A stretch of 35,098 nt of DNA from Lachnospiraceae bacterium (GCA_030527685.1 JAUNAG010000006.1:1-35098), one strand, 5' to 3'. Shown: positions 8,336 through 22,390, counted from the stretch's first letter. Numbers and translations: made by a program. Notes: a model not told the origin generated them from the letters alone.

Positions 8336-8806
8336 TCAGAATCTGTAGTGGCTGAATGCCTTGTTGGCTTCTGCCATTCTGTGCATTTCTTCTTTTCTCT
8401 TTACGGATGCGCCTGTGTTGTTGATTGCATCCATAAGCTCGTTTGCAAGGCGATCCTGCATCTTCTTCTCGGATCTCTTGCGGGAGAAGTCTGTCAGCCA
8501 GCGGAGTGCAAGTGCTGTTCTTCTGTCCGGGCGAACTTCAACCGGAACCTGATATGTAGCACCACCGATACGTCTGGCCTTGACTTCGAGCTGCGGCATG
8601 ATGTTGTTCATAGCCTCTTCGAAAGCCTCAACTGCCGGCTTGCCTGTCTTCTCTTCTACTGTAGCGAATGCGCCGTAAACGATCTTCTGCGCAACGCCCT
8701 TCTTGCCGTCAAGCATGATCTGATTGATAAGCTTTGTAACAAGCTTGCTGTTGTAAATCGGATCAGCTAAGACTTCTCTCTTCTGAGTATGTCCTTTACG
8801 TGGCAC
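8336..8806 (-). CDS. rpsG: 30S ribosomal protein S7
   Basis: S7, 156 residues, the primary binder of the 3' major domain of 16S rRNA and part of the 30S head near the E site. The N-terminus [19 protein letters not shown] and the C-terminus [15 protein letters not shown] are typical. The start codon is GTG at 8806 with AGGAGG 8 bases upstream; no ATG fits the conserved N-terminus. In E. coli S7 represses its operon by binding a site between rpsL and rpsG. Here the 160-base gap before rpsG could hold such a site, but I do not see an obvious match. Confidence 0.98.
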   Translation of the reverse strand: MPRKGHTQKREVLADPIYNSKLVTKLINQIMLDGKKGVAQKIVYGAFATVEEKTGKPAVEAFEEAMNNIMPQLEVKARRIGGATYQVPVEVRPDRRTALALRWLTDFSRKRSEKKMQDRLANELMDAINNTGASVKRKEEMHRMAEANKAFSHYRF

Positions 8807-8966
8807 GTTACTTCCCTCCTAAATCATTAAGATTTCATCACAGGTACTCACATAGCATGTGTTCGCACTGACGTAGTCCGTTTATCCCACAGCCGAAAAA
8901 GGGTGAACGGGAATACCGTACTGCTTACACTGTAATGTTTCTGTAATATTACGAATGTTTGATTCT

Positions 8967-9380
8967 TTACTTCTTCGGTCTCTTTGCACCGTATTTAGAA
9001 CGAGCCTGACGGCGGTTCGCAACACCTGCAGTATCAAGAGTACCACGAATGATATGATATCTGGTACCCGGAAGGTCCTTAACACGGCCGCCGCGAATCA
9101 TAACGACGCTGTGCTCCTGAAGATTGTGGCCTTCGCCCGGAATGTAAGAAGTTACTTCGATTCCGTTGGAGAGACGTACTCTGGCGATTTTACGAAGAGC
9201 TGAGTTCGGCTTCTTCGGTGTAGCTGTCTTTACAGCTGTGCAGACACCACGCTTCTGCGGGGAGCTGGCCTTGACTGCCTTGTTCTTCAGTGAGTTGAAA
9301 GAGCTCTGAAGAGCAGGTGCCTTGGACTTTTTCACAGAAGTCTCTCTTCCTTTTCTGACTAACTGGTTAAATGTAGGCAT
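8967..9380 (-). CDS. rpsL: 30S ribosomal protein S12
   Basis: S12, 137 residues, located at the 30S decoding centre and needed for accuracy of codon reading. [17 protein letters not shown] and [13 protein letters not shown] carry the lysines whose mutation gives streptomycin resistance, and both are wild type. AGGAGG lies 12 bases before the ATG, a rather long spacing. It is the first gene of the str cluster, with its own promoter at 9498-9527 and a hairpin-containing leader. The gene normally found between rpoC and rpsL in many Firmicutes, the L7Ae-like ybxF, is absent; the kinase and Ig-like genes lie there instead. Confidence 0.98.
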   Translation of the reverse strand: MPTFNQLVRKGRETSVKKSKAPALQSSFNSLKNKAVKASSPQKRGVCTAVKTATPKKPNSALRKIARVRLSNGIEVTSYIPGEGHNLQEHSVVMIRGGRVKDLPGTRYHIIRGTLDTAGVANRRQARSKYGAKRPKK

Positions 9381-9448
9381 TCCCTGATGTTTCCTCCTTT
9401 TTAAAAGTCCGCTCTATTCTGCGGCATTTCGGCTGTAATAGTCATCTG

Positions 9449-9490
9449 CTGTGCTTTTTAGCACAGAATAAATTACGTGTCTCTGACACG
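9449..9490 (-). promoter_or_regulatory. Two hairpins in the rpsL leader
   Basis: Close to the predicted transcript start a perfect 6-bp stem CGTGTC/GACACG with a 3-base loop (9476-9490) comes first. It is followed by CTGTGC/GCACAG with a 6-base loop (9449-9466). Neither has a T tract, so they look like 5' stabilising or protein-binding elements rather than terminators. Confidence 0.5.
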
Positions 9491-9497
9491 CCCAAAC

Positions 9498-9527
9498 ATT
9501 ATACCCCCGGAATGCAAAGGAAGTCAA
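9498..9527 (-). promoter_or_regulatory. Promoter of the str operon (rpsL-rpsG-fusA)
   Basis: TTGACT (9522-9527), 18 bases, TATAAT (9498-9503) on the minus strand, starting about 40 bases past the stop of the Ig-like gene. No convincing terminator separates the two, so read-through from the upstream pair is possible. Confidence 0.75.
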
Positions 9528-9567
9528 TTGGGAACTTTCTTACATTTTAAGGCTTTTTTCTGCCTTT

Positions 9568-12444
9568 TTATTGCATCTTCTGCTTTATTCGAAGTCCTGA
9601 AGCCGCTGCAGCAAGAAGGCTTCCCAGCAGCAGCATTCCCTTTGCAGCTGTTTCGCGGAAATCTGCCTTTCTGACGGTTACCTCGCACTGCACTTCTGCA
9701 CTGACGTTTCCTGCCTGATCCGCACAGCGGACTGCCAGTACATGACTCCCCGGACTGCTGATCTCCACATACCAGATTCCCGGCTCATCCCCCTCTGTGT
9801 ATTCCGTCTTCTCTCCATCCAGCCGAATACTTTTCAGAACCGCCTCTTCATCATTGGTCGTAACGACCGCCCGCACATTTCCCTTATACTCCGCAAGTTC
9901 CTCCGGCAGACTGATCGTGACAGCCGGGGGTGTCGTATCCAGTGTGAATTCTACCGGCTCCATGCTGTTCACATGTCCCGCACTGTCCTTTGTTGTCAGC
10001 GTCAGCCTGTAAATTCCGTCCTCCGCAGGAATATGATCAAAGTAGAGACTGTCTCCTTCTCTGCTGATCTCTGCTTCTTTTCCGTTCACCGCTGCCGACA
10101 GCACCTTTACTTCGTCCGTGTCATGCAGCACGATCTCCGGTATGAAGGGCTGATTGACCGTTCTTCCGCATACTTCACTCTGTCTGAATTCAAATGTCGT
10201 TCCTGCCGAATTGATTGAGTAGGCTACCTTTCTTCTGGTCAGATTTCCTGCCGGATCGACCGCTTCCGTTATCAGCGCATAATATTCATCTTCTGCCGGA
10301 AGTTCCGGCACCAGCACCAGTTCTCCTTCTTCCATCTCCTGCCCGAATGCAATCTTTTCCGTCTTCCCCTCAACACCTGTTCGAAGCTCCATCGAAATCT
10401 CGCAGTCTGCCGCATATGTATCCTTCACTCTTAACCTGATCCGGTCGGGAAGCGCGGCATTGGCAGATCGGTCCCGCAGTCCTTCTACCGCGATCACCGG
10501 CCTCATTCTGTCAATGATAAAGCCTCCTGCCGCCGTCCCGTTTACCTGTTGAGCCTCAATTCTGTTCCCGCTTCTGTCAATCGCATAGACATCAAGAGAG
10601 CAGGTTCCGTTTTTCAGGAACGTGACATATTTCACATAATATCCGTCCTCATCGCGCCAGGATTGATCTGCGGTGCCTCCCTCTGCGGAAATCCGGACTC
10701 TTCCCGGTTCTACACTGCCTTTTCTGACACGGATCACCGCCGTTCTCGGCCGCCTGAAATAATACCCGTTCCGTACATTGTTATTGATATAAGTCACGGA
10801 AAATTCCGGAAATGTCTCCTGCTGCTGTTCCGTTCCTCCCGCACGATCTTCCTCCCTGCTTTCTGCCTCTGAGGTCACTGCCTGCTTTTCGTCCTTTCCG
10901 GCAGCTTCGCCTTCATCCTCTTCCGCTTGTTCCCTGTGATGCGGCCTCAGCTCGTCCGAATCCGGGAATACAGTTTCATTCCCTGCGAGATCCCGCAGCC
11001 ACAGTCCTTTTACTGCAAATGCATCTCCCGCCGGCAGCTTCTTCTCGCACACAGCACCCATGCTGTATACCGGCGCCTCATCGTCAGGTTCTTCCGTTTT
11101 TTCATTCCGCAGCATACCCGAACCAAACGGGAAGCTCTCTCCGTCTCTCAGAATTGTTCCTCCTATACGAACAGGCGATTTCTCACGTACAGCTTCTGCA
11201 CAGACTGCAATCTCATCCGTATCGTAAAAGATGTCACCGGCTGTGACCGTTCCCCTCTCATTCATTCTGTAGCACAGGGTGCTCCCCGCATAGACCGTGA
11301 GGATGCCCTGCGGTGCCTGCGTATCTCTGACGATCACCGCACTTTGCGCGGGCCCGGTCAATATATCTTCCTCGATAGAAAACACAGCTGCATCAGGATC
11401 TTCAAAAGCCTGCAGCGCAGGTATTTCCTCCTGCCTGCGTTCATATGCGACAGGTGCATTTCCCGCCTTATCAGTTCCGAAGATGCGGTAAGCCCATACA
11501 CCGTCTGTATCAAGCAGATCGCGAAACAGTCCTGTTTCGCTTCTGATACTTTCCCCTTCACAGTTTACAGCTGCGGACCTGGTATCCTGCTGCTCCTCGG
11601 AAGCATAATCCCGTTGAATCCGGAAACGATCTCTGTCGTAATGTTCTTCCTCAACATACAGTTCAAACATCACGTCTGCGTTCAGATAAAACCGATCATC
11701 AACCGGTATCCGGTTCTCTGCATTGGTCAGAAGGCGTGCATGCAGAACCGGAGGTGTTGTGTCATATACAAGCTTCACAATATCTGACAGCAGTTTTCTC
11801 TCCCCTTCATATACAGAAACTTCGATCTCATGTTCCCCTTCCTCCAGCACCCCGGCGACTTCCGCCGCTGTAAGCTGAAAACTGTATATATGGCCATTTT
11901 CTGCCTGCTCATCCTGAGAAATTTCCATCTCCGACAGTTTCTCACCGTCTGCCGCGATGACAAAGCAGAGGCCGTCACTCATCGTGCTGTCGTGTAGATT
12001 TTCATAAGAGAACTCTGCTATTATTCCGCAGGATGACGCATTGCAGTAATACGTATCTTCTTCCTCATAAAAGATCCCGTCAAAGAACAGCTCCAGCCTT
12101 CCCACTTTCGATTTCTGTTCAGGTTCATGTTCGCCGTTCTCAGGCAGCTCTGCCCCTGATTCCGACATTTCCGGAAGTTCTGCCGCCGACTCCGCGGCTT
12201 CCTGCGGAAAACTCTCTGCCGCCCAGGCCCGCGTTTTCTCAGCATTTGCTGCGGACAGCAGCACAGCCGGAATCACACCTGCAATAACCAGATGCCTGCT
12301 CCTGTTCAGTACTTCTCTCCACAGACTTTTCCCTATTCTCTTAAAAAGTACCGGAGCACCCATTCGAAACAGAAGTACGCCTGTACAGCAAAAGCATAAT
12401 AATGAAAGCACATATAATAAAAACATGAACATCTCCAGATTCAT
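9568..12444 (-). CDS. Membrane-anchored Ig-like repeat surface protein
   Basis: A 958-residue protein of unknown function. Hydrophobic segments at about 4-26 and 51-68 enclose a basic loop (KRIGKSLWREVLNRSR), and a third lies at about 936-951 before a short basic tail, so most of the protein (about 70-930) should face outside. The ectodomain is built of beta-rich Ig-like units. The turn motif D-x-x-G-N/H occurs six times (near 325, 485, 623, 730, 820, 909), and DTTPP or related linkers occur near 228, 374, 645 and 836, as in bacterial Ig-like/Big families. Residues about 500-545 are a very acidic, probably disordered insert. GGGGAGG lies 5 bases before the ATG, 17 bases after the kinase gene, so the two are co-transcribed and may work together as sensor and signal transducer. 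There is no sortase motif and no recognisable enzyme domain. Confidence 0.75.
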   Translation of the reverse strand: MNLEMFMFLLYVLSLLCFCCTGVLLFRMGAPVLFKRIGKSLWREVLNRSRHLVIAGVIPAVLLSAANAEKTRAWAAESFPQEAAESAAELPEMSESGAELPENGEHEPEQKSKVGRLELFFDGIFYEEEDTYYCNASSCGIIAEFSYENLHDSTMSDGLCFVIAADGEKLSEMEISQDEQAENGHIYSFQLTAAEVAGVLEEGEHEIEVSVYEGERKLLSDIVKLVYDTTPPVLHARLLTNAENRIPVDDRFYLNADVMFELYVEEEHYDRDRFRIQRDYASEEQQDTRSAAVNCEGESIRSETGLFRDLLDTDGVWAYRIFGTDKAGNAPVAYERRQEEIPALQAFEDPDAAVFSIEEDILTGPAQSAVIVRDTQAPQGILTVYAGSTLCYRMNERGTVTAGDIFYDTDEIAVCAEAVREKSPVRIGGTILRDGESFPFGSGMLRNEKTEEPDDEAPVYSMGAVCEKKLPAGDAFAVKGLWLRDLAGNETVFPDSDELRPHHREQAEEDEGEAAGKDEKQAVTSEAESREEDRAGGTEQQQETFPEFSVTYINNNVRNGYYFRRPRTAVIRVRKGSVEPGRVRISAEGGTADQSWRDEDGYYVKYVTFLKNGTCSLDVYAIDRSGNRIEAQQVNGTAAGGFIIDRMRPVIAVEGLRDRSANAALPDRIRLRVKDTYAADCEISMELRTGVEGKTEKIAFGQEMEEGELVLVPELPAEDEYYALITEAVDPAGNLTRRKVAYSINSAGTTFEFRQSEVCGRTVNQPFIPEIVLHDTDEVKVLSAAVNGKEAEISREGDSLYFDHIPAEDGIYRLTLTTKDSAGHVNSMEPVEFTLDTTPPAVTISLPEELAEYKGNVRAVVTTNDEEAVLKSIRLDGEKTEYTEGDEPGIWYVEISSPGSHVLAVRCADQAGNVSAEVQCEVTVRKADFRETAAKGMLLLGSLLAAAASGLRIKQKMQ

Positions 12445-12461
12445 TTTTGCCTCCCCTTATT

Positions 12462-14339
12462 TCAGATACCAAGTCCGTCCAGTCTTCTTTTCAGAATTTC
12501 ATACCGGCTGTCCTGTTCTGCCCCTTCCATAGAAGATGCAGTTCGAAACTCCGCAGCCGCATCCCTGATTCTTCCTTCATCCAGCAGCCAGATGCTGTAG
12601 GAGAGCACGGCTTCTGCTTCCATATATTCACTGATCAGTTCCTGAAAACAGGTCTCCGCAAAATCTGCATCGTTTCCGTCTGCAGCCGCATAGGTCCCCC
12701 TGTAATAAAGTGTTTTTCGCTCTTCACCTGCCGCAAGCAGTGCGGCCTCTCTGTACAATTCTGCCGCGCGCCGCGGATTGTAGCAGGCGGCACGTGCATC
12801 AGCACAGCAGACCGCGGCCAGGTTTTTCAGAATCCCTTTCATCACGCTTTCTTTTTCCGGGTTTGGCTTCTCTGCGTATCCTTCCGGCTTTCCTCCTGTT
12901 TCCGCAATCAGTTCCTCCAGAATCTCCGCAGCCTTCGAGCACGCATCGATTCCGGCAGCTGCAAATGCCTGTTGATTTGACCTCCAGGCGGAAGCTGCAA
13001 GGATCCGGATCTGTATTCCTTTATTCCGATCCTGTTCCGTACGCCCGAGATAGACCACCACTGCAAGTGCTTCCTGTACAGTGTCCCAGCGGTCATCGCC
13101 GTTCTTCTGCTCCCCCAGCAGCTTTGCGGTCTCATAAAGAGCACGAATCTCCTCATCCTTCTCCGGATGCAGTAATCCGTAATATACTGCTGCTTTCCTG
13201 TAATCAGGAGACAGCCGACCTTCCGATCCCGCAAAGTACAGATCCGCAATCCTGCGATTTACTTCCGCTCCTGCCGTCTTCTGAACCCTCGTACAGACTG
13301 TGGAAAGTGCATGGAACAGATCCCCGTTCTTCTCCATATAGGACAGATACTGAAGATAGGCCTCCTCTCTGTTCGGAAGAAGTTCCATCGCTTTCAGGTA
13401 ACAGCTTTCCGCCTCTTCCTCCTCCTCTCGTCCAGCTTCTTCCAGAAGGTTTGCATATTCGGAGGAAAGACCTGCAAGAATTGTTTCCCGCACACTTCTG
13501 CCTGCCAATAAGAAAAAAAGTCCCAGAGAAAGCAGCACCAGGGCTGCCGCGCCGTTTTTCCGCTGCACGACAAGTCCGGCACGTTTTTCTTCCAGACAAT
13601 GCTGCAGCACATCACGAAAATCTGCCGCTGTCTGATAGCGCAGGGATGGACGTCTGTCTGTGCAGATCCGCAGTGCTTCGACTGTATCCCGGCTGATCCC
13701 CGCAGGCAGATCCGTACCGCCCTCTTCAGCGGGTCTCTTACCGCTCAGAAGAGCTGTCAACGTCATGCCAAGACTGTAAAGATCAGACCTCACATCTGTT
13801 TTCCCTGATTCACCATACTGCTCCGGTGCCGCATATCCCGGTGTCCCCGGCTGAAGCTCCGCCGACTGCCTGCTTCTGCAGACCGCCGCTCCCAGATCAA
13901 GCAGCATCACTTCTCCATCCGGCCGCAGAATCATATTCTCCGGCTTCAGATCCCGGTAGATCACCTGCGGCTTTCTCTCATGCAGATAGGTAAGCACCCC
14001 GGCCATCTGTATGCCCCACCGCAGTACTGTTTTCTCCGAAATCGGTCCTTTTTCCTTCCGGATCTGTTCCAGTGTTTTTCCTTCCACATAATCCATGACG
14101 ACACATAAATACCTGCCGTCTTCCAGAACATCGACAATCCTCGGAAGGCGGGGATGACTCAGGTTTTTAAGCATATTGATTTCATCTATGCTGGCTGCAT
14201 TGCGGGAAGGAAGAACCTTGACAGCCCATTTTTTCCCGAGCACAAGATCCTCTGCCAGAAAAACTCTGCCTCCTCCCCCGGAATCAAGTAAGCGAAGCAG
14301 ACGATATCTGCCCCCGATCACATGCTTTTGATCTTCCAT
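12462..14339 (-). CDS. Transmembrane Ser/Thr protein kinase with TPR-like extracellular half
   Basis: A 625-residue Hanks-type kinase. The catalytic domain (about 10-250) shows the glycine loop SGGGGRV (20-26), Lys41 in WAVKVL, Glu53 in the C-helix, YRDLKPEN (128-135) with catalytic Asp130, DLG at 148-150 in place of DFG, and GTPGYAAPEQYG (166-177). One membrane helix (about 263-280) follows. The outer half (about 290-625) is rich in paired Ala/Leu helices and resembles TPR/Sel1-type repeats, not the PASTA repeats of PrkC/PknB. The ATG at 14339 with AGGGA 9 bases upstream is preferred over an ATG 23 codons earlier that lacks a ribosome binding site. No partner phosphatase is nearby. It lies after the rpoC terminator and before the Ig-like gene. 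Its substrates and signal are unknown. Confidence 0.88.
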   Translation of the reverse strand: MEDQKHVIGGRYRLLRLLDSGGGGRVFLAEDLVLGKKWAVKVLPSRNAASIDEINMLKNLSHPRLPRIVDVLEDGRYLCVVMDYVEGKTLEQIRKEKGPISEKTVLRWGIQMAGVLTYLHERKPQVIYRDLKPENMILRPDGEVMLLDLGAAVCRSRQSAELQPGTPGYAAPEQYGESGKTDVRSDLYSLGMTLTALLSGKRPAEEGGTDLPAGISRDTVEALRICTDRRPSLRYQTAADFRDVLQHCLEEKRAGLVVQRKNGAAALVLLSLGLFFLLAGRSVRETILAGLSSEYANLLEEAGREEEEEAESCYLKAMELLPNREEAYLQYLSYMEKNGDLFHALSTVCTRVQKTAGAEVNRRIADLYFAGSEGRLSPDYRKAAVYYGLLHPEKDEEIRALYETAKLLGEQKNGDDRWDTVQEALAVVVYLGRTEQDRNKGIQIRILAASAWRSNQQAFAAAGIDACSKAAEILEELIAETGGKPEGYAEKPNPEKESVMKGILKNLAAVCCADARAACYNPRRAAELYREAALLAAGEERKTLYYRGTYAAADGNDADFAETCFQELISEYMEAEAVLSYSIWLLDEGRIRDAAAEFRTASSMEGAEQDSRYEILKRRLDGLGI

Positions 14340-14387
14340 ATTTAATTTTCCCTGAATGAAAAAGAGTTTTGAGATGCTTGTAAAGAC

Positions 14388-14405
14388 ATTTCCGATACCG
14401 GAAAT
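14388..14405 (-). promoter_or_regulatory. Palindrome upstream of the kinase gene
   Basis: A perfect 7-bp inverted repeat (ATTTCCG, 4 bases, CGGAAAT) lies about 50 bases before the kinase ATG, in the 140-base space after the rpoC terminator. No strong promoter was found; TTGTCT with TATCTG 17 bases later (near 14440-14470) is a weak candidate. The repeat could be an operator or a leader hairpin. Confidence 0.35.
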
Positions 14406-14478
14406 CATGAGTTGATAATAAGAGAAGCGAGTGCTCTCAGATATGGATTCATACTACTTCAGACAATTGTGAACTTCA

Positions 14479-14524
14479 ACAAAAAGAACCACAGCTATTG
14501 TGCAAATAGCTGTGGTTCTTTTTA
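14479..14524. terminator. Strong intrinsic terminator after rpoC
   Basis: AAAAAGAACCACAGCTATT pairs with AATAGCTGTGGTTCTTTTT around a short loop, starting about 10 bases after the rpoC stop. A T run on each strand makes it usable in both directions. It separates the RNA polymerase operon from the kinase operon. Confidence 0.9.
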
Positions 14525-14534
14525 TATTTGATCT

Positions 14535-18296
<3,762 letters not shown>

Positions 18297-18334
18297 ATGT
18301 ACCTCCAGAACAATACGTCAACAGGGCCGATTCA

Positions 18335-21300
18335 TCAAAATTCTTCTGATTCCGAATCATAGGATTCCTCATCGACACCGAGGAAATCATCATCTCCGCT
18401 GTCGTAAGTACTGCCAAGGATTTCCTCGTCATCAACGAGTTCCTGTGTATCCTCATCGAAATGCTGCAGTGTCATACCGTGCTTAGCGAAGTCTTCGTCT
18501 TCATTACGGCGGCGTCTGCTGTCACCTTCGATGACAGAACGGAAGTCTGTATCACCGTAATCAATGGACTCCTTAAGCTGTACTTCATTTCTGTTTTCAT
18601 CCAGTACGCGGACATCAAGACCGAGTGACTGAAGCTCCTTCAGAAGAACCTTGAAGGATTCCGGAATGCCCGGGCTCGGGATATTATCGCCCTTAATGAT
18701 TGCTTCGTAGGTCTTGACACGGCCGACAACGTCGTCGGACTTCATTGTCAGGATCTCCTGCAGTGTATAAGATGCGCCGTATGCCTCAAGAGCCCAAACT
18801 TCCATCTCACCGAATCGCTGGCCGCCGAACTGAGCTTTACCGCCCAGCGGCTGCTGTGTGACGAGGGAGTACGGACCCGTAGAACGGGCGTGAATCTTAT
18901 CGTCAACCAGGTGATGCAGCTTCAGATAATGCATGTGGCCGATAGTGGTCGGTGAATCGAAATACTCACCTGTACGTCCGTCGCGAAGAAGAACCTTGCC
19001 GTCTCTTGAAAGCGGTACGCCCTTCCACAGTTCTCTGTGCTCAAGATGATCACCGAGATACTGATATACCTCCGGAACAAGTGATTCCTTGTATTTGTCT
19101 GAGAAATCTTCCCAGGTCATATTTACATAGTCATTAGCCATCTCCAGCGTATCCTGGATATCAATTTCTCGCGCACCGTCGAATACCGGTGTTGCGATAT
19201 TGAAGCCAAGAGCCATCGCTGCAAGTGACAGATGGATCTCAAGGACCTGTCCGATGTTCATACGTGACGGAACGCCCAGCGGGTTCAGCACGATGTCAAG
19301 CGGACGGCCGTTCGGAAGATACGGCATATCCTCGATCGGAAGTACACGGGAAACGACACCCTTGTTACCGTGACGGCCGGCCATCTTATCGCCGACGGAG
19401 ATCTTTCTCTTCTGTGCGATATAGATACGGACGCTCTGGTTAACACCAGCCGGAAGCTCATCGCCGTTCTCTCTTGAGAAGACCTTTGCATCAACGACAA
19501 TACCGTACTCACCGTGCGGTACCTTCAGGGAAGTATCTCTTACCTCGCGCTCTTTCTCACCGAAGATTGCACGAAGCAGTCTTTCCTCTGCTGTCAGCTC
19601 TGTCTCACCCTTCGGTGTGACCTTACCGACAAGGATATCGCCGGCACGGACTTCTGCACCGATTCTGATGATACCGCGCTCATCCAGATCCTTCAGAGCT
19701 TCATCGCCGACACCCGGAACATCACGTGTGATCTCTTCCGGTCCGAGCTTTGTATCTCTGGACTGTGCTTCATACTCTTCGATATGAACAGAGGTGTATA
19801 CATCATCGCGGACAAGTCTCTCTGAAAGAAGAACAGCGTCCTCGTAGTTGTAACCTTCCCAGGTCATGAAGCCGATCAGCGGGTTCTTGCCGAGTGCAAG
19901 CTCGCCCTTATAGGTTGACGGACCGTCGGCGATAACCTGACCTGCCTCGACATGTTCATACTTGTCAACAATCGGCTTCTGATTGTAGCAGTTGCTCTGG
20001 TTGGAGCGCATGAACTTTGTCAGATGATACTTATCAAGTGTACCGTCTTCTGCTGTAATGATGATATCTGTTGATGTAACAGACTTGACTGTACCGGAGC
20101 GCTTTGCGACAACGCAGACACCGGAGTCAACAGCAGCTTTTGCTTCCATACCTGTACCGACTGCCGGAGCTTCTGTAGAAAGAAGCGGGACGGCCTGACG
20201 CTGCATGTTGGAACCCATGAGGGCACGGTTCGCGTCGTCGTTCTGCAGGAACGGAATCAGGGATGTAGCAACCGAGAAGACCATCTTCGGAGAGACGTCC
20301 ATGTAATCGAATACACGGCGGTCCCATGCCTGTGTCACCTCTCTGTAACGGCCGGATACATTTTTATGAATGAAATGTCCTTCCTCATCGAGCGGCTCAG
20401 ATGCCTGTGCTACGTGGTAGTTATCCTCTTCATCAGCGGTCATATAAACGACTTCGTCTGTAACGATCGGATTCAGCGGATCTGTCTTGTCAATCTTTCT
20501 GAACGGAGCCTCAACGAAACCGTAGGAATTAATCCGGGCATAGCAGGCCAGAGAGTTAATCAGACCGATGTTCGGACCTTCCGGTGTTTCAATCGGGCAC
20601 ATACGTCCGTAGTGCGTATAGTGAATATCTCGGACCTCGAAACCTGCACGATCACGGGAAAGACCGCCCGGACCAAGTGCGGAAAGACGTCTCTTATGTG
20701 TCAGCTCACCCAGCGGGTTGTTCTGATCCATGAACTGAGACAGCTGTGAAGAACCGAAGAATTCCTTGATTGCAGCTGTAACCGGCTTTACGTTGATCAG
20801 AGACTGCGGGGATACTGTTGTAATATCCTGTGTCTGCATACGCTCACGAACAACACGCTCCAGTCTGGAGAGACCGATACGGAACTGGTTCTGAAGAAGC
20901 TCGCCGACTGCTCTGATACGACGGTTGCCAAGGTGATCGATATCATCATCATGGCCGATGCCGTATTCCAGATGAATATTGTAGTTAATGGAAGCGAAGA
21001 TATCTTCTCTTGTGACATGCTTCGGAATCAGATCTACAGCACGTCTCTTGATTGTCAGAGCAAGCTCTTCTTCGCTGAGTTCCTGATCAAGGATCTCTCT
21101 GAGTACCGGATAATAAACCAGCTCTGTGATGCCGGCCTTCTCCTTCTCTTCCGGAGTCATCTGAATCCAGCTGTCGATATCCACCATCATGGAAGAAAGG
21201 ATACGAACCGGATGATCGACATCATCCAGAGCCAGATTAACATACGGAATACCCGCATTCTGGATCTGATCAGCAAGTTCTGCGGTGCAGACGGTGCCTG

Positions 21301-22228
21301 CTTCGGCAATTACTTCGCCTGTCAGCTCATCGATGACATCATCAGCAAGCGCAAATCCGGTAATACGGTTGCGCAGAAGGAGTTTCTTATTATACTTGTA
21401 GCGGCCGACCTTAGCGAGATCGTAGCGGCGTGCATCGAAGAACAGATTGTGTACCTGCTGCTCTGCAGAATCGATTGCAAGCGGCTCGCCCGGACGAACC
21501 TTCTTATACAGTTCAAGAAGACCTTCTGTATAGTTCGTGGATACGTCCTTCGCAAAGCTTGCCATGATCTTCGGCTCTTCACCAAAGAGATCAATGATCT
21601 CCTGGTTTGTTCCTACGCCAAGCGCACGAAGAAGAACCGTGATCGGAACCTTACGGGTACGGTCGACACGGACATAGAATGCATCATTTGAGTCGGTTTC
21701 ATACTCCAGCCATGCACCTCTGTTCGGAATAACCGTGCATGCATAGAGCTTCTTACCGGTCTTATCATGCGTAATATCATAATAAATACCGGGTGAACGA
21801 ACGAGCTGTGAAACGATGACTCGTTCCGCGCCGTTGATAATGAAGGTACCGGTATCTGTCATCAGCGGCAGACTGCCCATGTACTCCTCATGTTCCTTAA
21901 TTTCACCGTTCTCTTTGTTGTGAAGACGGACAGTGACCTTAAGGGGAGCCTCAAGATTGGCGTCACGCTTTTTGCACTCATCAAGAGGGTACTTGATTTC
22001 ATCCTTGCAGAGTCTGAAATCAACGAACTCCAGGCTGAGCTTGTCCGCGAAGTCCTCGATCGGGGAGATATCCTTGAAGATCTCCTTTAATCCTTCGGTG
22101 ACGAACCAGTTGTAGGAATCCTTCTGAACCTCAATCAGGTTCGGGATCTCAAGTACTTCCTTCTGGCGCTGGTACGTCATTCGAATCGACCGGCCGGACT
22201 TGATAGGACGAATTCTGTTTTTCTCCAT
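18335..22228 (-). CDS. rpoB: DNA-directed RNA polymerase beta subunit
   Basis: Beta, 1297 residues from the preferred ATG at 22228. A GTG at 22240 in the same frame has no ribosome binding site, whereas GGGGTG lies 9 bases before the ATG, and [12 protein letters not shown] matches the usual clostridial N-terminus. The rifampicin region reads [14 protein letters not shown] and [13 protein letters not shown], all wild type. The catalytic-side block [12 protein letters not shown] and the C-terminal [24 protein letters not shown] are intact. The C-terminal about 60 residues are acidic. It is transcribed from its own promoter (22391-22419) with a structured leader, in addition to read-through past the rplL attenuator. 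Confidence 0.99.
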   Translation of the reverse strand: MEKNRIRPIKSGRSIRMTYQRQKEVLEIPNLIEVQKDSYNWFVTEGLKEIFKDISPIEDFADKLSLEFVDFRLCKDEIKYPLDECKKRDANLEAPLKVTVRLHNKENGEIKEHEEYMGSLPLMTDTGTFIINGAERVIVSQLVRSPGIYYDITHDKTGKKLYACTVIPNRGAWLEYETDSNDAFYVRVDRTRKVPITVLLRALGVGTNQEIIDLFGEEPKIMASFAKDVSTNYTEGLLELYKKVRPGEPLAIDSAEQQVHNLFFDARRYDLAKVGRYKYNKKLLLRNRITGFALADDVIDELTGEVIAEAGTVCTAELADQIQNAGIPYVNLALDDVDHPVRILSSMMVDIDSWIQMTPEEKEKAGITELVYYPVLREILDQELSEEELALTIKRRAVDLIPKHVTREDIFASINYNIHLEYGIGHDDDIDHLGNRRIRAVGELLQNQFRIGLSRLERVVRERMQTQDITTVSPQSLINVKPVTAAIKEFFGSSQLSQFMDQNNPLGELTHKRRLSALGPGGLSRDRAGFEVRDIHYTHYGRMCPIETPEGPNIGLINSLACYARINSYGFVEAPFRKIDKTDPLNPIVTDEVVYMTADEEDNYHVAQASEPLDEEGHFIHKNVSGRYREVTQAWDRRVFDYMDVSPKMVFSVATSLIPFLQNDDANRALMGSNMQRQAVPLLSTEAPAVGTGMEAKAAVDSGVCVVAKRSGTVKSVTSTDIIITAEDGTLDKYHLTKFMRSNQSNCYNQKPIVDKYEHVEAGQVIADGPSTYKGELALGKNPLIGFMTWEGYNYEDAVLLSERLVRDDVYTSVHIEEYEAQSRDTKLGPEEITRDVPGVGDEALKDLDERGIIRIGAEVRAGDILVGKVTPKGETELTAEERLLRAIFGEKEREVRDTSLKVPHGEYGIVVDAKVFSRENGDELPAGVNQSVRIYIAQKRKISVGDKMAGRHGNKGVVSRVLPIEDMPYLPNGRPLDIVLNPLGVPSRMNIGQVLEIHLSLAAMALGFNIATPVFDGAREIDIQDTLEMANDYVNMTWEDFSDKYKESLVPEVYQYLGDHLEHRELWKGVPLSRDGKVLLRDGRTGEYFDSPTTIGHMHYLKLHHLVDDKIHARSTGPYSLVTQQPLGGKAQFGGQRFGEMEVWALEAYGASYTLQEILTMKSDDVVGRVKTYEAIIKGDNIPSPGIPESFKVLLKELQSLGLDVRVLDENRNEVQLKESIDYGDTDFRSVIEGDSRRRRNEDEDFAKHGMTLQHFDEDTQELVDDEEILGSTYDSGDDDFLGVDEESYDSESEEF

Positions 22229-22287
22229 TCGACGTTTCACCCCGTAATAATATATTTATTATCAAATCAGTGGCATATATTGTGTAT

Positions 22288-22352
22288 TTACATCGACCCA
22301 GCTACTAAAATCACAGATTTTTCAATCTGTCAAGGCTAAATATTCGATGTAA
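22288..22352 (-). promoter_or_regulatory. Structured leader RNA element before rpoB
   Basis: Within the roughly 155-nt rpoB leader a 9-bp stem, TTACATCGA (22344-22352 on the minus strand) with TCGATGTAA (22288-22296), closes a domain. That domain contains a 7-bp hairpin with a GAAA loop, ACAGATT/AATCTGT (22313-22330). A further weak hairpin, GGGACA with TGTGCCC (about 22351-22373), precedes it. No T tract follows, so it is not a terminator. Long-range pairing and a GNRA loop suggest a folded regulatory RNA, perhaps for autoregulation or for antitermination. Confidence 0.5.
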
Positions 22353-22390
22353 GGGCACAAATACCCCTGTCCCATAATAGTGCATTTTTG

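Noticed and set aside
20660-20780. Rifampicin-resistance substitutions in rpoB, or streptomycin resistance in rpsL.
   Set aside because: The rifampicin region ([27 protein letters not shown]) and the S12 lysine loops are wild type.
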